DNA of 64,000 nt from Ophiosphaerella korrae (Eukaryota; Ascomycota; Dothideomycetes; Pleosporales; Phaeosphaeriaceae). The notes under the pieces were generated by a model. That model did no database searches, was not told the DNA's origin, and saw only the letters and a list, made by a program, of their open reading frames with translations. Positions 45,763 through 60,200 of this stretch are shown piece after piece; the first letter of the stretch is position 1; every line of letters starts with the position of its first letter. The position numbers and the translations under genes are program-made. The stretch covers positions 1-64,000 of the forward strand of contig JALNQF010000225.1 of assembly GCA_028456385.1 (NCBI GenBank), given 5' to 3'.

Positions 45763-47882
45763 CAGAGGGGTGCAAAAAATAAAGAGTAATTGTTTTTTTA
45801 ACCTTTTTGAAAGTATTATAACTTCCTTAATATAAAAGCTATAACTATAAACAATATATATTTTTAAAGAGAAAATCTTGTTCTTCTAGCTTATATAAAA
45901 ATCCGTAGCTTAGTAAGCATACCTTAGCTATAGTAGCTCACTGAAATAGGGGTATCTTTTTTAGCTGTGTTTAAAGGCTTATAACTTTTTATTTTTAGTA
46001 TCTTTTTTCCTCTATTTTATTTATAATAATTATCTATATAAAATCTATAACATACTCGTTTTATAGACATATTGTATTACTATATTAATATTTATATAGA
46101 AACTTGTTTTTTTTTTAATTTTAGTTAATAAATAAATATTTAATACGACTAATACTTAGTCTAATAGCCTTTAGCTATTTTAACGGCCTCCCACCTTCTA
46201 GGTAAAGATAGTATACAATTATCTATAGCCTGCTAGCTTATAGCGTTCTACTCTTTTATTATAGTAAGCTTAAAAGCTTCTATACTCTTTAAATTAATCC
46301 CTATACCTAAACTCTTTCTAGGGCGTTAATTTAGCCTATCTTTAAGTAGACTCTATACATTTTCAATTGGATTTAAATCCGGACTATAAGTAGGGTAAGG
46401 ATAAAGCTTAACTTTATTTTTTTTAAACTAACTCTTAACAGCGATAGTTTTATGGATTTTATAATTATCTTGTTTAAATCTCTATCCTAAATACATAGTT
46501 AATATATAAACCTAAAATATTTCTAATATATATATATGTATATATATATAGTTATATATATAGATAGATAAAGGGGTAAAAAGGGGTAGTAAAACTAACC
46601 GCGTTTTATATGCTTTTTAACTACTAGATTTAGTACTTCTTAGATATATCTTTTATTATTAAAGTTTAAAGTCTTTATAGGGTCCCTTATAATAATTAAT
46701 TCTAATCGTCCTCCTATCTAAATAGATCCCCAAACTGAGATAGTTATATCTCTAGCTATAACTTCGTTAGCATTAGAGCTATAAAATAACTAATTAAATA
46801 AAAAAAATATAGATAAAAAATACAATAAAATAGTCTACTAGGATTTTTTAAAAACTTATTTTTATTAGTTATAGAAATTAATTAGCGTCTAGCTTTAATT
46901 TTGCTAACTTTTCTATAATACTCTTGTCTAGCTCTGTGCCCTCTTTGTATAGAGCTTTCATCTGAAAACGTAATCTTTTCTAGACTAAATCCTTCTTTTT
47001 CTACTAACTTTAGTTGCTCCTTAGAGTGCTTTAGCCTTAGTTTAGCTGATTTAGCCGAAATTATCGGCTTTTTAGTAGCTACATTAGTATTAACTCCCTC
47101 CTCTTTTAAAAAGTATTGTAACTTTCTTAAACTAATACTAAGATTATTTTCTTGTATTAATCTCTTATTTATCTTTTTAGGACTTCGAATTATATCTCTT
47201 AAAATAACTCTTTTTTCTCTTTTAGAAACTCTTGTCGGTCTTACGTTATATCTTTTTATATCTTCGACTTTTATAGCTTTTTTCTTCTTAATTCTATTAA
47301 GTGTATTATATATTACTTTAATATTTTTTTTTAAGATAGTAGCTATCTTATTAGGAGAGCTACTAGCTTCTAATAGAAGCTAGACGTTCGATTTAAGTTT
47401 TAAGAGATTTAGTAGCATTTTAAAGGAATTAGAAGTATAAAAGTAAAAATTTAAAAAGATATTAATTTAGAAGCTCTAGAATAAAATTTTAGTAATCTAT
47501 TACGAAAGCTAACTAAAAAAATGTTTTTTTTATTTTTTTTCTTTAATTATAAAAAATTACTTAGATAAGTAATCTATACAAAAAATTTAATTATAGAAAC
47601 GTTACTAACTAAATTAGGCTTAGTAGAATAATTAAGCTTTTTTAAACGTTAATTAAAAAGTTATACTAAAAGGAAAATTAAGAAAAAAAATACCTCTACT
47701 TTAACTATTATTATAATAATATAGATTATATAATATAAGAAATTTTTTGTTAAAAAAGTAAACTTTACCCTTTTCTCTACAAATTTAAGGTTTTAAACTT
47801 TTTATAACTATTATAGTTTTAAAGATATAAAAGTTTAAAAATAGTTAAAAAAAAATTACTCTTTATTTTTTGCACCCCTCTA
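45763..47882 (-). mobile_element. Tc1-type DNA transposon
   Basis: 2120 bp with inverted ends CAGAGGGGTGCAAAAAAT (left intact; right ends CCTCTA after one change) and TA duplications at 45761-45762 and 47883-47884. The shared terminal repeat extends to about 30 bp. It encodes a DD34E transposase on the minus strand. RIP is clearly weaker than in the neighbouring elements. Confidence 0.92.
46161..47418 (-). pseudogene. Tc1-like transposase pseudogene (DD34E), likely two introns
   Basis: Family role: cut-and-paste transposase. The frame from ATG 47418 has one TAG at codon 13, then about 160 codons open: an N-terminal helix-turn-helix part, then ITFSDESSIQRGH with the first catalytic Asp. Two interruptions of about 100-220 bp with intron-like acceptors follow. 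Then come SVWGSI, QDNYKIH (second Asp) and SPDLNPIENV (Glu), with exactly 34 residues between Asp and Glu. It ends RRWEAVKIAKGY and TAG. At least eight TAG/TAA stops, where visible at positions usually held by Trp or Gln, and mostly in the C-terminal half. No frameshift seen. Confidence 0.88.
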
Positions 47883-47884
47883 TA

Positions 47885-49495
47885 AGTAGATATATTTTCT
47901 TCTAATAAGTAAGCTTAACTATTATCTTTAAGTATAGTATAAGAAGAAATATAGTCTTTAATATAGACGTAATACTAACTATTTCTTACCTCCTCTTTAT
48001 CCTATTACTAGAAGTAGTATATATCTTATTTCTTTTCCTCTTCTCCTAATTAAAACTACTTTATTCTACTAGATTAAAGTAATTATAGACGTAGACTAAG
48101 TAGTAATATTAAAAGTAAGTATTAGGGAATTCCGTAAATATCTTAACTTAGAACAATAACTAACGCCTACTACCTAGTTATATAATATAATAACTCTAGC
48201 TAACTTAGTCTATATAAAAAGTATCTTAGGCAAGTTAATAAGAGTATTAGAGGAGGTCTATTAATACTTACTAAGAGGTTACTACTATCTAACTAATAAA
48301 TATATAGTATATTAATAGAATAATCTTAACTATAATTAAGTATATATACTAGTAGACGTAATACAAGGGTAAGATACCCTAATAGAATATAATTAATACT
48401 CTAGACCTAGAGTATATTATAATAACTAATTGTAGCTATTAACTAATAATTGTAATATAGATTTAATTATTCCTTATTAGTTTCTATTACAATATAATAC
48501 AATAAGTAACTCTATAAATATACCTTACTAGATAGTAAATAAGTATATATTTAGGAAAGTACTAATAGTAATTATAATATTGTTTCCTAGCTAATATATC
48601 TTATAGCTAATTCTCTTTAATATCTTTAACTCCTACCTTCTTTTAACCTAATCCTATAACTATACAAGATACGTTACCTCTTAGTATTAGTATCTACCCC
48701 TTTACTTTATACTTTATTAATTATCGCTCTTTAGATAACATAATATATATAGTAGAGTGAGAATAAGGCTAAGCTTTTAGCGCTATAATTATAATAACTA
48801 AGACTAAAGATACTATTATAAGAATTAGCTCTATACTTAGTAATAGCAAGTTTATATATAATACTAAAGGATATAGAGGCTAGACCTTTATATATTAGGC
48901 TAAGCTTAGATAATACTATATAACACTTTATACTAGTAATAACCTAAACTTCTAGTATTACGTTTTAAGTTATTAATAAAGTATAAGTAAAGAAGGCGAA
49001 GCTTTCTATAAGAAAGATAAGTTAGTAGCGTATATCTAAAGTATATACTCTAATATATAATAAGGGTATTTATAATAGGTTCTTATATCTAATAGTAAGA
49101 AGAGCTAATAGGAGTAGTATTTAAGAGAAGTCTTTCTAAGTTAGTTATTAAATCGCGAAAATTTTAAAGTGTAACTATTTATATTTAGCGTTAGCTAATT
49201 ATCTCTTATCTTTAATAGCTAAAAAGCTCGAATAGGTCTCCTAAAAGCTAAAGCCTATTAGTAAAGTTTACCTAATACGTTAAATACGTATTTATACTCT
49301 AACTAGTAACGCGTTAGTAGTTATAGGAATACTTACTAGCTAATAATAGGCTTACTCCTTTAGAATTATACTTTTGTAAGTATAAGGTAAGGTAGAGGCT
49401 AACGCTTAGATAGCTTAAATATAGGCGCTCTACTAGTACTACACTACTACGTAAGTAAAAAAGCTTTATACCTAAAGTCTATTTTAAGCTAGTTA
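47885..49495. other. Unclassified RIP-type DNA between the Tc1 and pogo-3 elements
   Basis: Continues the sequence left of the Tc1 element (45508-45762). AT-rich with no recognised family, gene or RNA. Confidence 0.4.
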
Positions 49496-51225
49496 ATAGA
49501 GTTCTAAGCTACCTAGGGTTTTAAGCTACTTTTTAGAAACTAGCTACTTATCTAAAAATTGTATTATCTTAATAACTACCCTACTAAAATAGATAACTAT
49601 AAAGAGTCTATATAAGTAGCTATTAGTAATCTTAATACTAGTATTTTTTTAAGTTAAAGAGCTACTATAAAGGCGTATAAGATCCTTTAAGCTACGCTCT
49701 CTACGCGTATACGTAGTATATAGAATAGCTAAACTAGATATATATACTAGTAGTAATTAACTCTAGACTAAGAAGAGTTTCTTATATAATAGATCCTCGA
49801 AGAAAACGTACGCACTTTTCTTCTTTTATAAACTTGTACTTAAGAAATAGTAAATTAAATCCTAAGGATAAATAGAGATAATAATCCTATAGGTAAGTAT
49901 TAGCTATCCTTCTTTATTAAGCGTAACCTACGTATTATATTAATTATAAGTAGAAAAATAGAAGCTATATAAGCTAAAGGAGCAATATAAAGATAGATAT
50001 ATATATTTTTTAAGTTCTTTAAGAGTACTTATATAAGGCTAGGTATAAAGGCTAAAGATATATAGAATATAGATAAAACTAAGAAGGTCCTAGGTGTATA
50101 TATAAATACTAGAGTACTTATAAGTAGCTAGAAGAAGAAAGCTTACTATTAGTTGCTAGAGAACTATAAGTAAGTATTAATAATTAAGTGTATATTAGCT
50201 ATAAGTAAGAAACTATACTATTTAGTTATATTTAAAGGGAAAAACCTATAGAGTACTTAGTTTCCTATAATAATTTCTAACTAGCTTTATATAACTTCTA
50301 AGATAAGATAGATATTTAATATAATAGGTATTAAGTAGTTATAACGCGTATTTCTACCTAATATAGTGCCTTTAGATAATTATTAGAGGATACTTATTTT
50401 AAATAGCTATAGTAGCTATATTAATATTAAATTCTTGTAGGCCTATAAGTAGAATAAAGTTTAGCTTCTATTTCTACCTACTTATTCTTTATATATCTTA
50501 TAGCCTCTAGACCTCTTAGTCTTCTTAGTTATAAAGAGGTTCTACTAATAGTAGATCTAGGTACTATCTTACTTTAATAACGTAGTACCTATTAAGAAAG
50601 AGCGCTTTATTATATCTTACTATAAAGCTTAAGAGGCTACTATAGGTATCTATTTATTAAATATTAACTAAGTAGTTAATTTATCTTAAGTAACCTAAAG
50701 ACCTATTACGCTACTACGTCTAAATAAGCTTTAACTTATTAAGAGCTACTTCTCTACTCTTTATAGTCCTTATAATCTTTTTATAGCTTAGAGAGAGCTT
50801 TATAAAAATAAGAGTATTAGTTATAAAGCTTACTAGCTCTTTAAAAAAGTAAGTAAAGTACTTATAGTAGTAAATATACGCGTAGTAGTATTTAAAGTAG
50901 AGAATAAAAGACTTTATAGTTAACTTAAGGCTCTTAAGCCTTTATAGCTATAAAAGAAAGTTTATATAGACCTAAATTACTATTTTATAGATATAAAGAT
51001 AATTATAGTAGCTATATAAGCTTCTACTCTTTTAGAGTTATAAAATAATAGTAAAGTAGTAGAAAGAGAAGTAAGAAGAGTAGTAACTAAAGTATTAGCT
51101 AGAACTCTTTAGTCTATATATATAGAGTAGTAATTGTATCTAGGTTAAGTAAATAAATATAATTTTTAGATAGGTAGCTAATTTCTAAAGAGTAGCTCGA
51201 AACTCTAAGTAGCTTAGAACTCTAT
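49496..51225 (+). mobile_element. pogo-3: pogo-like DNA transposon of a second family
   Basis: 1730 bp with about 75 bp inverted ends. The left end, from 49496, reads ATAGAGTTCTAAGCTAC; the right end mirrors it at about 51155-51225. TA lies on both sides (49494-49495, 51226-51227). It carries a pogo-type transposase remnant on the plus strand. A truncated copy lies at 3005-3655. Its ends differ from those of pogo-1/2, so it is a separate family. Confidence 0.85.
49620..51050 (+). pseudogene. pogo-3 DDE transposase pseudogene
   Basis: Recognised in order: an N-terminal helix-turn-helix segment, a CENP-B-like region ending SRKIEAI, a LGIKAKDIWNMDET-like motif around 50040-50090 (now altered after the Asp), VLGVYINTRVLISS, LVIFKGKNL, and PHSSHILQPLDLGVFS-like sequence near 50460-50530, all typical of fungal pogo DDE_1 transposases. 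Stops are all TAA/TAG. Small frame slips are possible; borders are approximate. Confidence 0.8.
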
Positions 51226-51227
51226 TA

Positions 51228-54200
51228 GCTAGCTTAGGTAAGAATAACTAGACCTCCTAGAGTCTTTACTTAGCTTCGCGACCTCTTATTACAATAATAA
51301 AAAGATAATAAAGTCGAAATTTCTAATATTAAGTATCTCTAGGATATTAACTCTCTTCCTATTAAAAAATAAAATTCACCTTATCTATATTAAGAGTATA
51401 AGAAAGTAAGTAGAGAGGTTACCTTTTAGGTGTATAGCTTTTTCTTTTATTCTTATAGCTACGTCCTAATAGTATTAGTGCGCTCTACTAGCTAAGTAAT
51501 AATAAGAATTTTAATTTGTACTTAATTGCCTTTATCTAACGTACACTACAAGAGGGTACTCTAAATACATTGTATACGTTTAGAATTTTTTTAAGTATAG
51601 AGTTTTACTATATATAGCTATAAATATAAACAATCTAAATGTCTTTATAACTATTAGAGATTAAACTAAAGTACTTCTCTATAGCCCTAGAAATTATAGT
51701 ACTTATATAAAGAGCTATTAGTTATTTAACTATATAAAAGCTATATTACTAAAATATATAGAGCCTTTCTACCTTCTTATACGCTTATAATAGTAGCGTT
51801 TTACAAGTAATACTTAGTTAAACCTACTTACTAAAACGCTTACTATACTCTATCTTAACTTATATCTTTTATATTATATTGTATTCTCTTTAAATAAGCT
51901 AAGACTAGAGCTTACTATAGCTTAGTCTAAGAATTAGCGCTAGTAGACTTAAGAAGTATAGGGACGTATTAGGCCTAATTAGGTCTTTTATTTAGTTAGT
52001 AGAGAGAATAATAGTAGGTATTAGAGCTTAAGGGCGTTATAAGAGGTATTACTATACGTTAGACTATATCTTAAAGTATATAAGATTGCTATATTAAAGA
52101 TTGTTTTAATACTAGAAGTACGTTAGCTAACTAAATAAATTACGCGTATAAAGCTAATAATAACTTTTTAGTATTAGAAAGAGGTTATAAGAGTAAGGTT
52201 AAGTTATTCTATAAAAAATCTAGAGTAAAAAGGGCTTAAAGTTAGTACTATAAAGAGAGAAGTATATTATACTGTAATATAAGGCGCTATAAAAATTAGG
52301 CGTAGAGATAGCTAATATAAACGTAATTTTAGATTAGGAAGTATTATAGATATTTAGAATTAGATATAGCTAATTATTTACGTAGAATTATAGTAGTATT
52401 TATTATATATATAAGCTTTTAAGTTACTAAAAGTTAAAGTACCTCTTATTTATCTTACTATATAGTTGTGTCTTACTACGTAGTAAGAGACGTTAGTAGT
52501 AGAATATATTATTTAGTAAGTAGACTTTACTTATAATAAGTTCTTTATCTTTAATTATAACGTAATTACTAACGTTATATAGCTACTTAAAGAAAACTAA
52601 TTAGGAACTTGTTATAAAACTCTATAATAGTGTCTCTAAGTATAAATAGTAGACTAGTAATAGTTTTCCTATATTAGTATAAGGTAGGAAGTTAATTTTT
52701 TAATAAGAAAAGTAGCTAGGATACTTAGCTATCTTTTAAATTAATAAAGTAAACTCTTTTATATATCTTAGGTATCTCTTATAAGAGTTTTAGTTTTTTT
52801 TTTAAATATCTTTGTAATCCTAGTAATTACTATATTACCTACTATAGACTTTAGTTTCTTTACCTATATTTTATATTATATCTAAAAGTCTTTAGCTTAA
52901 CTTAACCTTCTTTTAAAAAAAGTAGTTTTTTAAAAAGTCTATTATCTTAGACTATTCTTTAAGCTTTTTTATTTTCTTTTTCTTTATTATTCTTATAGTA
53001 TATATTATAAAGATAAATTTTGTAATATCTTCTACTAAGAATATAGTAGATATAAGTATAGTAACTAAGACTACTTTCTTAAGTATTAAGTATAATTATA
53101 ACTATACTAAGATATATATCCTATTACTAATAATTAATTCTTAGAAACAATAGTTAGCCCTAAATATTATTACTACTCTAGGATAAGCCTTAGGCTATAA
53201 CAATAAACTTAGATTAGAGTTACTACTATCCTATTTTCTAGATAATATATATATAATACCTTATCTAAAAGTCTTAGAAGATTTGCGCTAATAAGCTATA
53301 AAGGTATACTTATACTATTAGGCTTTAAAAGGTAAGTAGGATAGATAAAAGCCCTATATACTATATATAAAAAGAGGCTACTTATCTATATATACTTATT
53401 TAGTATATAAAAGGTTTTATAGGTTTTATTAGTATTATATAGAAAAAGCTAGGTATATTATACTTATATAGTAATAACCTTTAATAGAGCCTTTTATAGA
53501 TAAAGAAGTTATATATCTAAGACTATTATACTAATCTAAGCTAATACTTATATTATCTTAAGATATCTCCTATTTCTAAGATTATAGGACCTATATATAG
53601 TAATAAGAGTAGACTAAGTAAGTTATATAACTATAAGAAAAATATTACTCTAGATATATTCTTTTATACTAAGCTACGTAACTAGTTTACTTAGGTAATT
53701 GTATAGCTCTTTCTTTCTTATAGAATATATAGGAATTAATTTTAGATAAAATTAGGCTCTAGAATACTTTAGTAGATATCTTAAATATCTCTAGGATAGA
53801 AGAAATAGGATATAATAACTATTATCCTATTAAAGATAATATTAGAAGAGATACCTATAAGCTAGTAGAGCTATTAGATATCTTCTTAACTTTAGTACTT
53901 ACTTTCCTTTCTTCTTATACTTATTTTATTTACATTCTTACTCTTAATATAGATTTTAGTACGTAGACTTCTAGGATACTAGATATCTTTAACTATCTAT
54001 ATATATAGAATTTTCTATAAGAATATTTTAAGTATAAAGATAATTTTAAAGTTACTTATAAAGTAGTACTTTTCTTAAAATTTGTAATTAGCGTACAAGG
54101 ATAAAGTAGAGGAGTAGAAAATTGTTACTATACTTAATATTTCTTTTACTATAGCTAAGAAATTACTCTTTTTAAGCTTACTAATAAACTATATCTTAAG

Positions 54201-57200
54201 ACTATCTATATATTTATCTTTATCTCTACCTATCTACTAGCTTTGTCTAAGTAAAATATAGCCTACCTAATTCTCTAAATTATAATACTTATAGCTAAAT
54301 TACTCTATATCTATTAGTTTAAGCTAAGCTATAAGTCTTAAGACGCTAAGAGCTAAGTAAAGTAGTTTAAATCTTAGTAATTTAAGGCTATAGATAACGT
54401 ACTAAAATACTATACTAACTTAAAGTCTAGGATTAGAACTTAGAGATTATTATATTATTACAACCTTTCCTCTATACTATAATAGGCTATTTACCTATAA
54501 CAATTTTTATAGATTTAGTACTATCTAAATAATAATAGTTACTTCTATCTCCTCTAGACTTAAACTCTAGTTAGTATATTATATTACTTAAGTCTATACG
54601 TACGTACACAATTATATAATAAACTATAACTAAAATATATACTAAAAGGTCTATTTTACTATAGCTACTCTATTTCTTACTTAAGAGTTATAAACTATAA
54701 GTAATAGTTTTCTATCTAAGTTGCGTACTATTACTATATTAATCTTTCTAAATAGATAGTATATTCTTTAAGACTTTACTATAGCGTATAATTACTATTT
54801 TAGTATAGTAGTTTTATTTAACCTTTTCTTATAACTAGTATTTATTCTAAGCTAAGTTAAGTAAGAAATACTATACTAGCTAGCCTAGGTACTATTAGAT
54901 CTAATAGCTAGGAGCTATATAGTAACGTACTATAAAGAGTATTAGCTTTAGTTAAATTAGTAATATATACTATATAACTAATTAATAATTTATTAAGAGT
55001 ACGTAAACTCTATAATACTATACTTCTAATAATATAAGACGTTTCTTTCTACTTTTTACGTATTATTATATATATAAATATTAACTAAGATAGTACTATA
55101 GTCTTTATATCTACTCTAACTATATATTCTATATACTTTAACTATATTAGCAATTAGGCTAATATAGAAGATACGATATAAAAAGTAGATAGAATTCTAA
55201 TATATTTACTAAGTATAGAAAATAAAGGTTATATTATTAATCTACCCTTCTAAAGCTCTTAAAGGAAGTAGTAGATTACTAGTAAAGTCTCTAGAAGTAA
55301 GAGCGTAATTCTTACTAAATTATACTACTAGAATTACCTAAAGTAAATATCTAAAGTATACAATACCTATATTATATAAATATAATAAATAAGATAGGCT
55401 TAAAAGCTAATTTTTAGTTAAGGTTTAACTAAATAAAAATATTCTCTACTATAAATACCTCTAAGCTTTAAGCTTAGGGGCCTTATCTATCTATAAATAA
55501 AGGTAGAGTAGTTAGTAATAATACTTAAATCCTAGATATAGAGTTAAGTAGTATATCCCCTATACTTATAAGTATTACTTTAGTAAAAATAGCCTACTAT
55601 TTTAACAACTATATTAAAATTACTAAACTTAATAGATAAAATATTAATAACTATAGAAATAATACTAGTATTCTTTATAATATTAAAAGATTTTAAAGCT
55701 TTAATTAGATAAAAATAGAGAATACTAAAAGTCTTTAGAATCTTAATTATACTATAAAACGCTTAGATAGTATTTAAGATCTTAGTTAGAGTAAGTTACT
55801 TCTATAACTATAATCTATAGGAGAGCTTGTAATTAGTAGTAATATAAATAGTAAGTTACTTACTAGGAAGCTACTAGTCTATTATATTAGAAGCCTTAGA
55901 AGTCTATAAATCTTTTACATTTATAGGTTTAATTAAGTGCTTATCGCGAACTACTAGTACGCCCCTTAGATATATATAGAACCTAATACTAAATTAGATA
56001 CGTACTAAATATATACTACTAACTATAGTATATAAGTATACTAAGTATACTACTAGCTATAGTATATAGGTATACTAGGTATATTTTAGTTACTTTTACG
56101 TAACTATACTATATTATATAAACTATATACTATATTTATAGTAGTATAAATTTTATATTACTAATATTACCTTTAATCTTAAGTTTATATAAGAGCTTAA
56201 TTTATAATAAGCTTAAGATATACTTTATAAGTACTTATTAAAGCTAAGTAATTATTTAGGAATATAATAAATTACCTTAATATAGACTCTTTTATTTTTA
56301 GCGTATTAAAATTAATAGAAAGTCTTTAAAGACCTAGACAATACTTAGTTATTAAATATAGCGTAGAATAAAGTTAGCGCGTTACTATTAAGAGATATTA
56401 AAAATTAGCCTCCTACGTAAGATTTTATAAAATAATACTATAAGCCTTTTAAGAAGTTAAAAGACTTATAAAGCTTCTTTTCTTCTAAAATAGTATAAGA
56501 AGATAAGCTAATAGAAAGATAAGACTCTTAGAAAGAATCTTAAAGTATACCTAAACTAAAAGTATAGACCTAGTAACTATTACTATAAGGGCTTCTACGA
56601 GTATATTAAGAAAAGTCTAAGAGAAGGGTAAGTTGCTAATATAGAACTTAATAGGCCTAGATACTATTACTTATAAGCTATAGCCCTATTAGAAAATACC
56701 TACTAAATTAGTATTACTACTATCTACATAGAGTCTTAGGAAGAATATATAGGTAAACTTTATTTCTATCTATATAGTAAAATTAACTATATTATATAAC
56801 TTAATAAGACTATAGAGCTAAAGAGTATATAAGGCTAGTAGAGAGTAGGTTAGACGTATCTAGGACTAGGCACGTATTACTATACTAAGGTTAGAGGTAG
56901 AGTATTAGTCTTACTCTTTTTCCTTCCTACTAGTTAAATTAGCTATTAAGTAGCTCTAGATATACTATAACTATATTACGTCTAAGGTTAAACAAATATA
57001 AAATTAGTATACTTAATTAATATCTTATTATAAATATTATTCTTTAATATATATACTAAGTTGTATTATATATATATATATCTATAGTTATAAATAATAC
57101 TTTACTAAGTCTTATTAAATTATATATCCTATATAAATATCTAGAGTTTTTCTAATACTTTAAAATCTAATTTAATTAATAGTAATACTAAATTTTAAAC

Positions 57201-60200
57201 TAAGGCTAAGTAGGTCTATAGCTAATATGTACGGTTTTCTTATAACTATAGTTCTTGTTTATCTTTACTTAATTTTGTAAATTAATAGATACTATAATTA
57301 GTAAGAGTATAGATAGTTTTTACTATTATAGTATAAACAAAATACTCTATATTAATAAATATAGTATTAAGTAAATAGTAATATATTTAATCTATATTTA
57401 TAAATATTCTAGCTTTATATTCTTTAACTAAACCTTTAAAATTATATAGACTATATAAGCTAAATACTATACTTTATAGTCTAGTTTTCTTATTAACTTT
57501 TAAGTAGATATTATCTAATAAATAATTTACGTAAAGAAAGCTATTAAAAACAAGATCTATATACTTACTTATAGCTTTACTATATTCTTTAGGCTATCTT
57601 AGTATCCTATATACTCTATTTAGTATTACATTAAATCTTATTACTTTATAATTAACTTTAGAATAATTAAGACCTTCTATCTTATTATTAAAATATACTA
57701 TTATCTATAGAGCTTAAGCTTTAGTAATAGGTACTATATAGACTAAAGTATATACCCTAATATAAGCTAGATTCCTATATTCTAGGTATATTAGGTACTA
57801 AAGTACTATAAATTAATAGAGTTACTTTAAAGTAGTAAAACTAAGTTCTCTATTACTAGGTTTAAGCTTTAGTATATTTATTAGCCTCTTCTAAAGTATC
57901 TTTAGATAATTTAACTAGTTAGAAATATATAATTTTACTAGTTTAATATCTCTCTAGACTACTCCTATTATAGTAGTTAATAGTGTACAACTATCTTTAA
58001 ATTAAATAATAGGCTTTAATTTCTACCCTATATAATAAATTAAACTTTTAGTATTTAATTACTTACTATCTTTAAGAATAACTTTGTTTATTTTAAGACA
58101 ATCTATCTCTATAATATAAATTCTAATCTTCTCTTTATAAATAAGTTAAAACTAATTAGTTTTATAGTTATAAATACTAAGAGAATTACCTATCTAAAAT
58201 AGAGTTATTTATAGTTTAATCTTTACTATTTTAGGATACGTTTTATATCTATTAATAGATTTAATCTTCTAATCTAAAGTATTCTAGAAGTAATTATATA
58301 ACCTCTTTCTAATACTTATACTATATAAGAAGTATAACTACTATACTAAAGGTCTTTTACTACTATAGAGAGTAGAGTTAAAAGCTATAAAAAACTTTAT
58401 AAAAGAAAGAGTAGCTAAAGATACTCTTAGTAAGCCCTAATTAAAGGCTTTAGGCTATATATAGCTTAGACCTATACTAGATAGTCTAATAACTATTATT
58501 ACCTAGGATCTATATTATACTATATTATAGTAAACGTCTTATATAGACTTATTACTACTTATAACTATAATATTCTTATAAGAAGCTAATTTAGTTACTT
58601 TCTCCTTAAGCTAATTTAAATATATAATAAGTCCCTTATAATATTCTTTACTAGTAAAGGTTAGTATATTTAGCTCTAAAGTAAGGCTAGTAGTAATTAC
58701 TAGGTTTTTAGTAATAATAAAACCTATAGCGTCTTTAATACTCTTTATCTTACGTAGCTTAAGTAACTATATTCTATTATCTCTAAGTAATATAGATTAT
58801 ATAGTAGTACTAAGTCTATATTAGTTTTTAAAGTTATAGTAAGCTACTATATTATTAAGATACTTATATATAACCTAACCTAAGATATATATATATAGCT
58901 TTATAGAATAGCGTTTTAGTATTATTAGAAAGTTACTAAATTTATATAACCCTAGAACGTTATTAGTCTTTAAGTTTAGATATAACCTTTTAAGTATCTA
59001 TAAGCCTCTAATTAATTCTACGCTATTAATAAAGAGAATTATAGTATCTAAGTAGATCTTAGTATATATTTTAGCTATAGTAATACTATATATACCTTAT
59101 AGCTACTTTTTATTAGTATTGTATAGGATACTAAGTATAGAAAAGGTCCTATACTTATACCTATAATAAGTAGATTAACTTTCTTAGGTATTCTAGTTAA
59201 TAATACTAACTAAAAAAGAAAATAGAGAAATTATTAGAGCTAACAAATATAGATACTATTTATAGGTCTATTCTTTACTTAACTTAAGTAAAGGGAAGAT
59301 TATAGCTAAAACCTTTAAGTTATATCCTAAGATTCTTTTACTTAATTAAAACCTAGAATTAGCTACTTTATAAAGGACTACTATCTTATTAAGACTTAGT
59401 TAATTCTACTTTATCTAGGCTCTAAGCTAGGGGCTAGTTTTTTATTACTTTACTATAAAATTTATATTATAATATAAAAAGATTAGTTACTTAGTATTAG
59501 ATAACTATATATTTTCTATATAATCTTAGAAGTAGCTATATATTAATAAGACCCCTTATTATAATATAAATACTAGAATTAGTATATTATATACTACTTA
59601 TAGAGTCGTATCTATTATATACTATTAGATTATTTAACTCTTTATTATCTATACCTAAAGTAAGACCTCTTATAATAAAGATCTATTTAAATACGCGATT
59701 AATAAATACTAAGCTTAGAGTTCTAAGTAGTATAGAATTAATATATATATTAAGATAGAGATAGATAGATACTACAAAGCTATATATATATTTTCTAAAT
59801 CTATCTTGTTTCTTGCAAGAAGGTCTTATAGTAGGCTAGATAGTAGTATTTTTCTAGATTAGCTATTTACCTATAAAGTATATTATATTAAAAAGCTTTT
59901 CTTAGATTTATAGAATATTATAGAGTACTATCTACTAGCTTACTAGCTAGTTTAATTAAGTACTATTATAAGAAATTAATAATCGTTATAAGAGATTAAC
60001 AATCTTTAGTATAATATAAAGCTCTATAACTAGAGCTAAGATTAGATAAGTATAGAACCTAAATAAAATAAGAAGAACTAAAAAATCTAGTAATCTTATA
60101 TAGATATATAAACTATCTCTTTTATAGTTTCTTAGAATTAATAATTATTTTTTATTTATTCTTAAGCCTCCGATCTTATAATAAGTACTAAAAAGATTTA

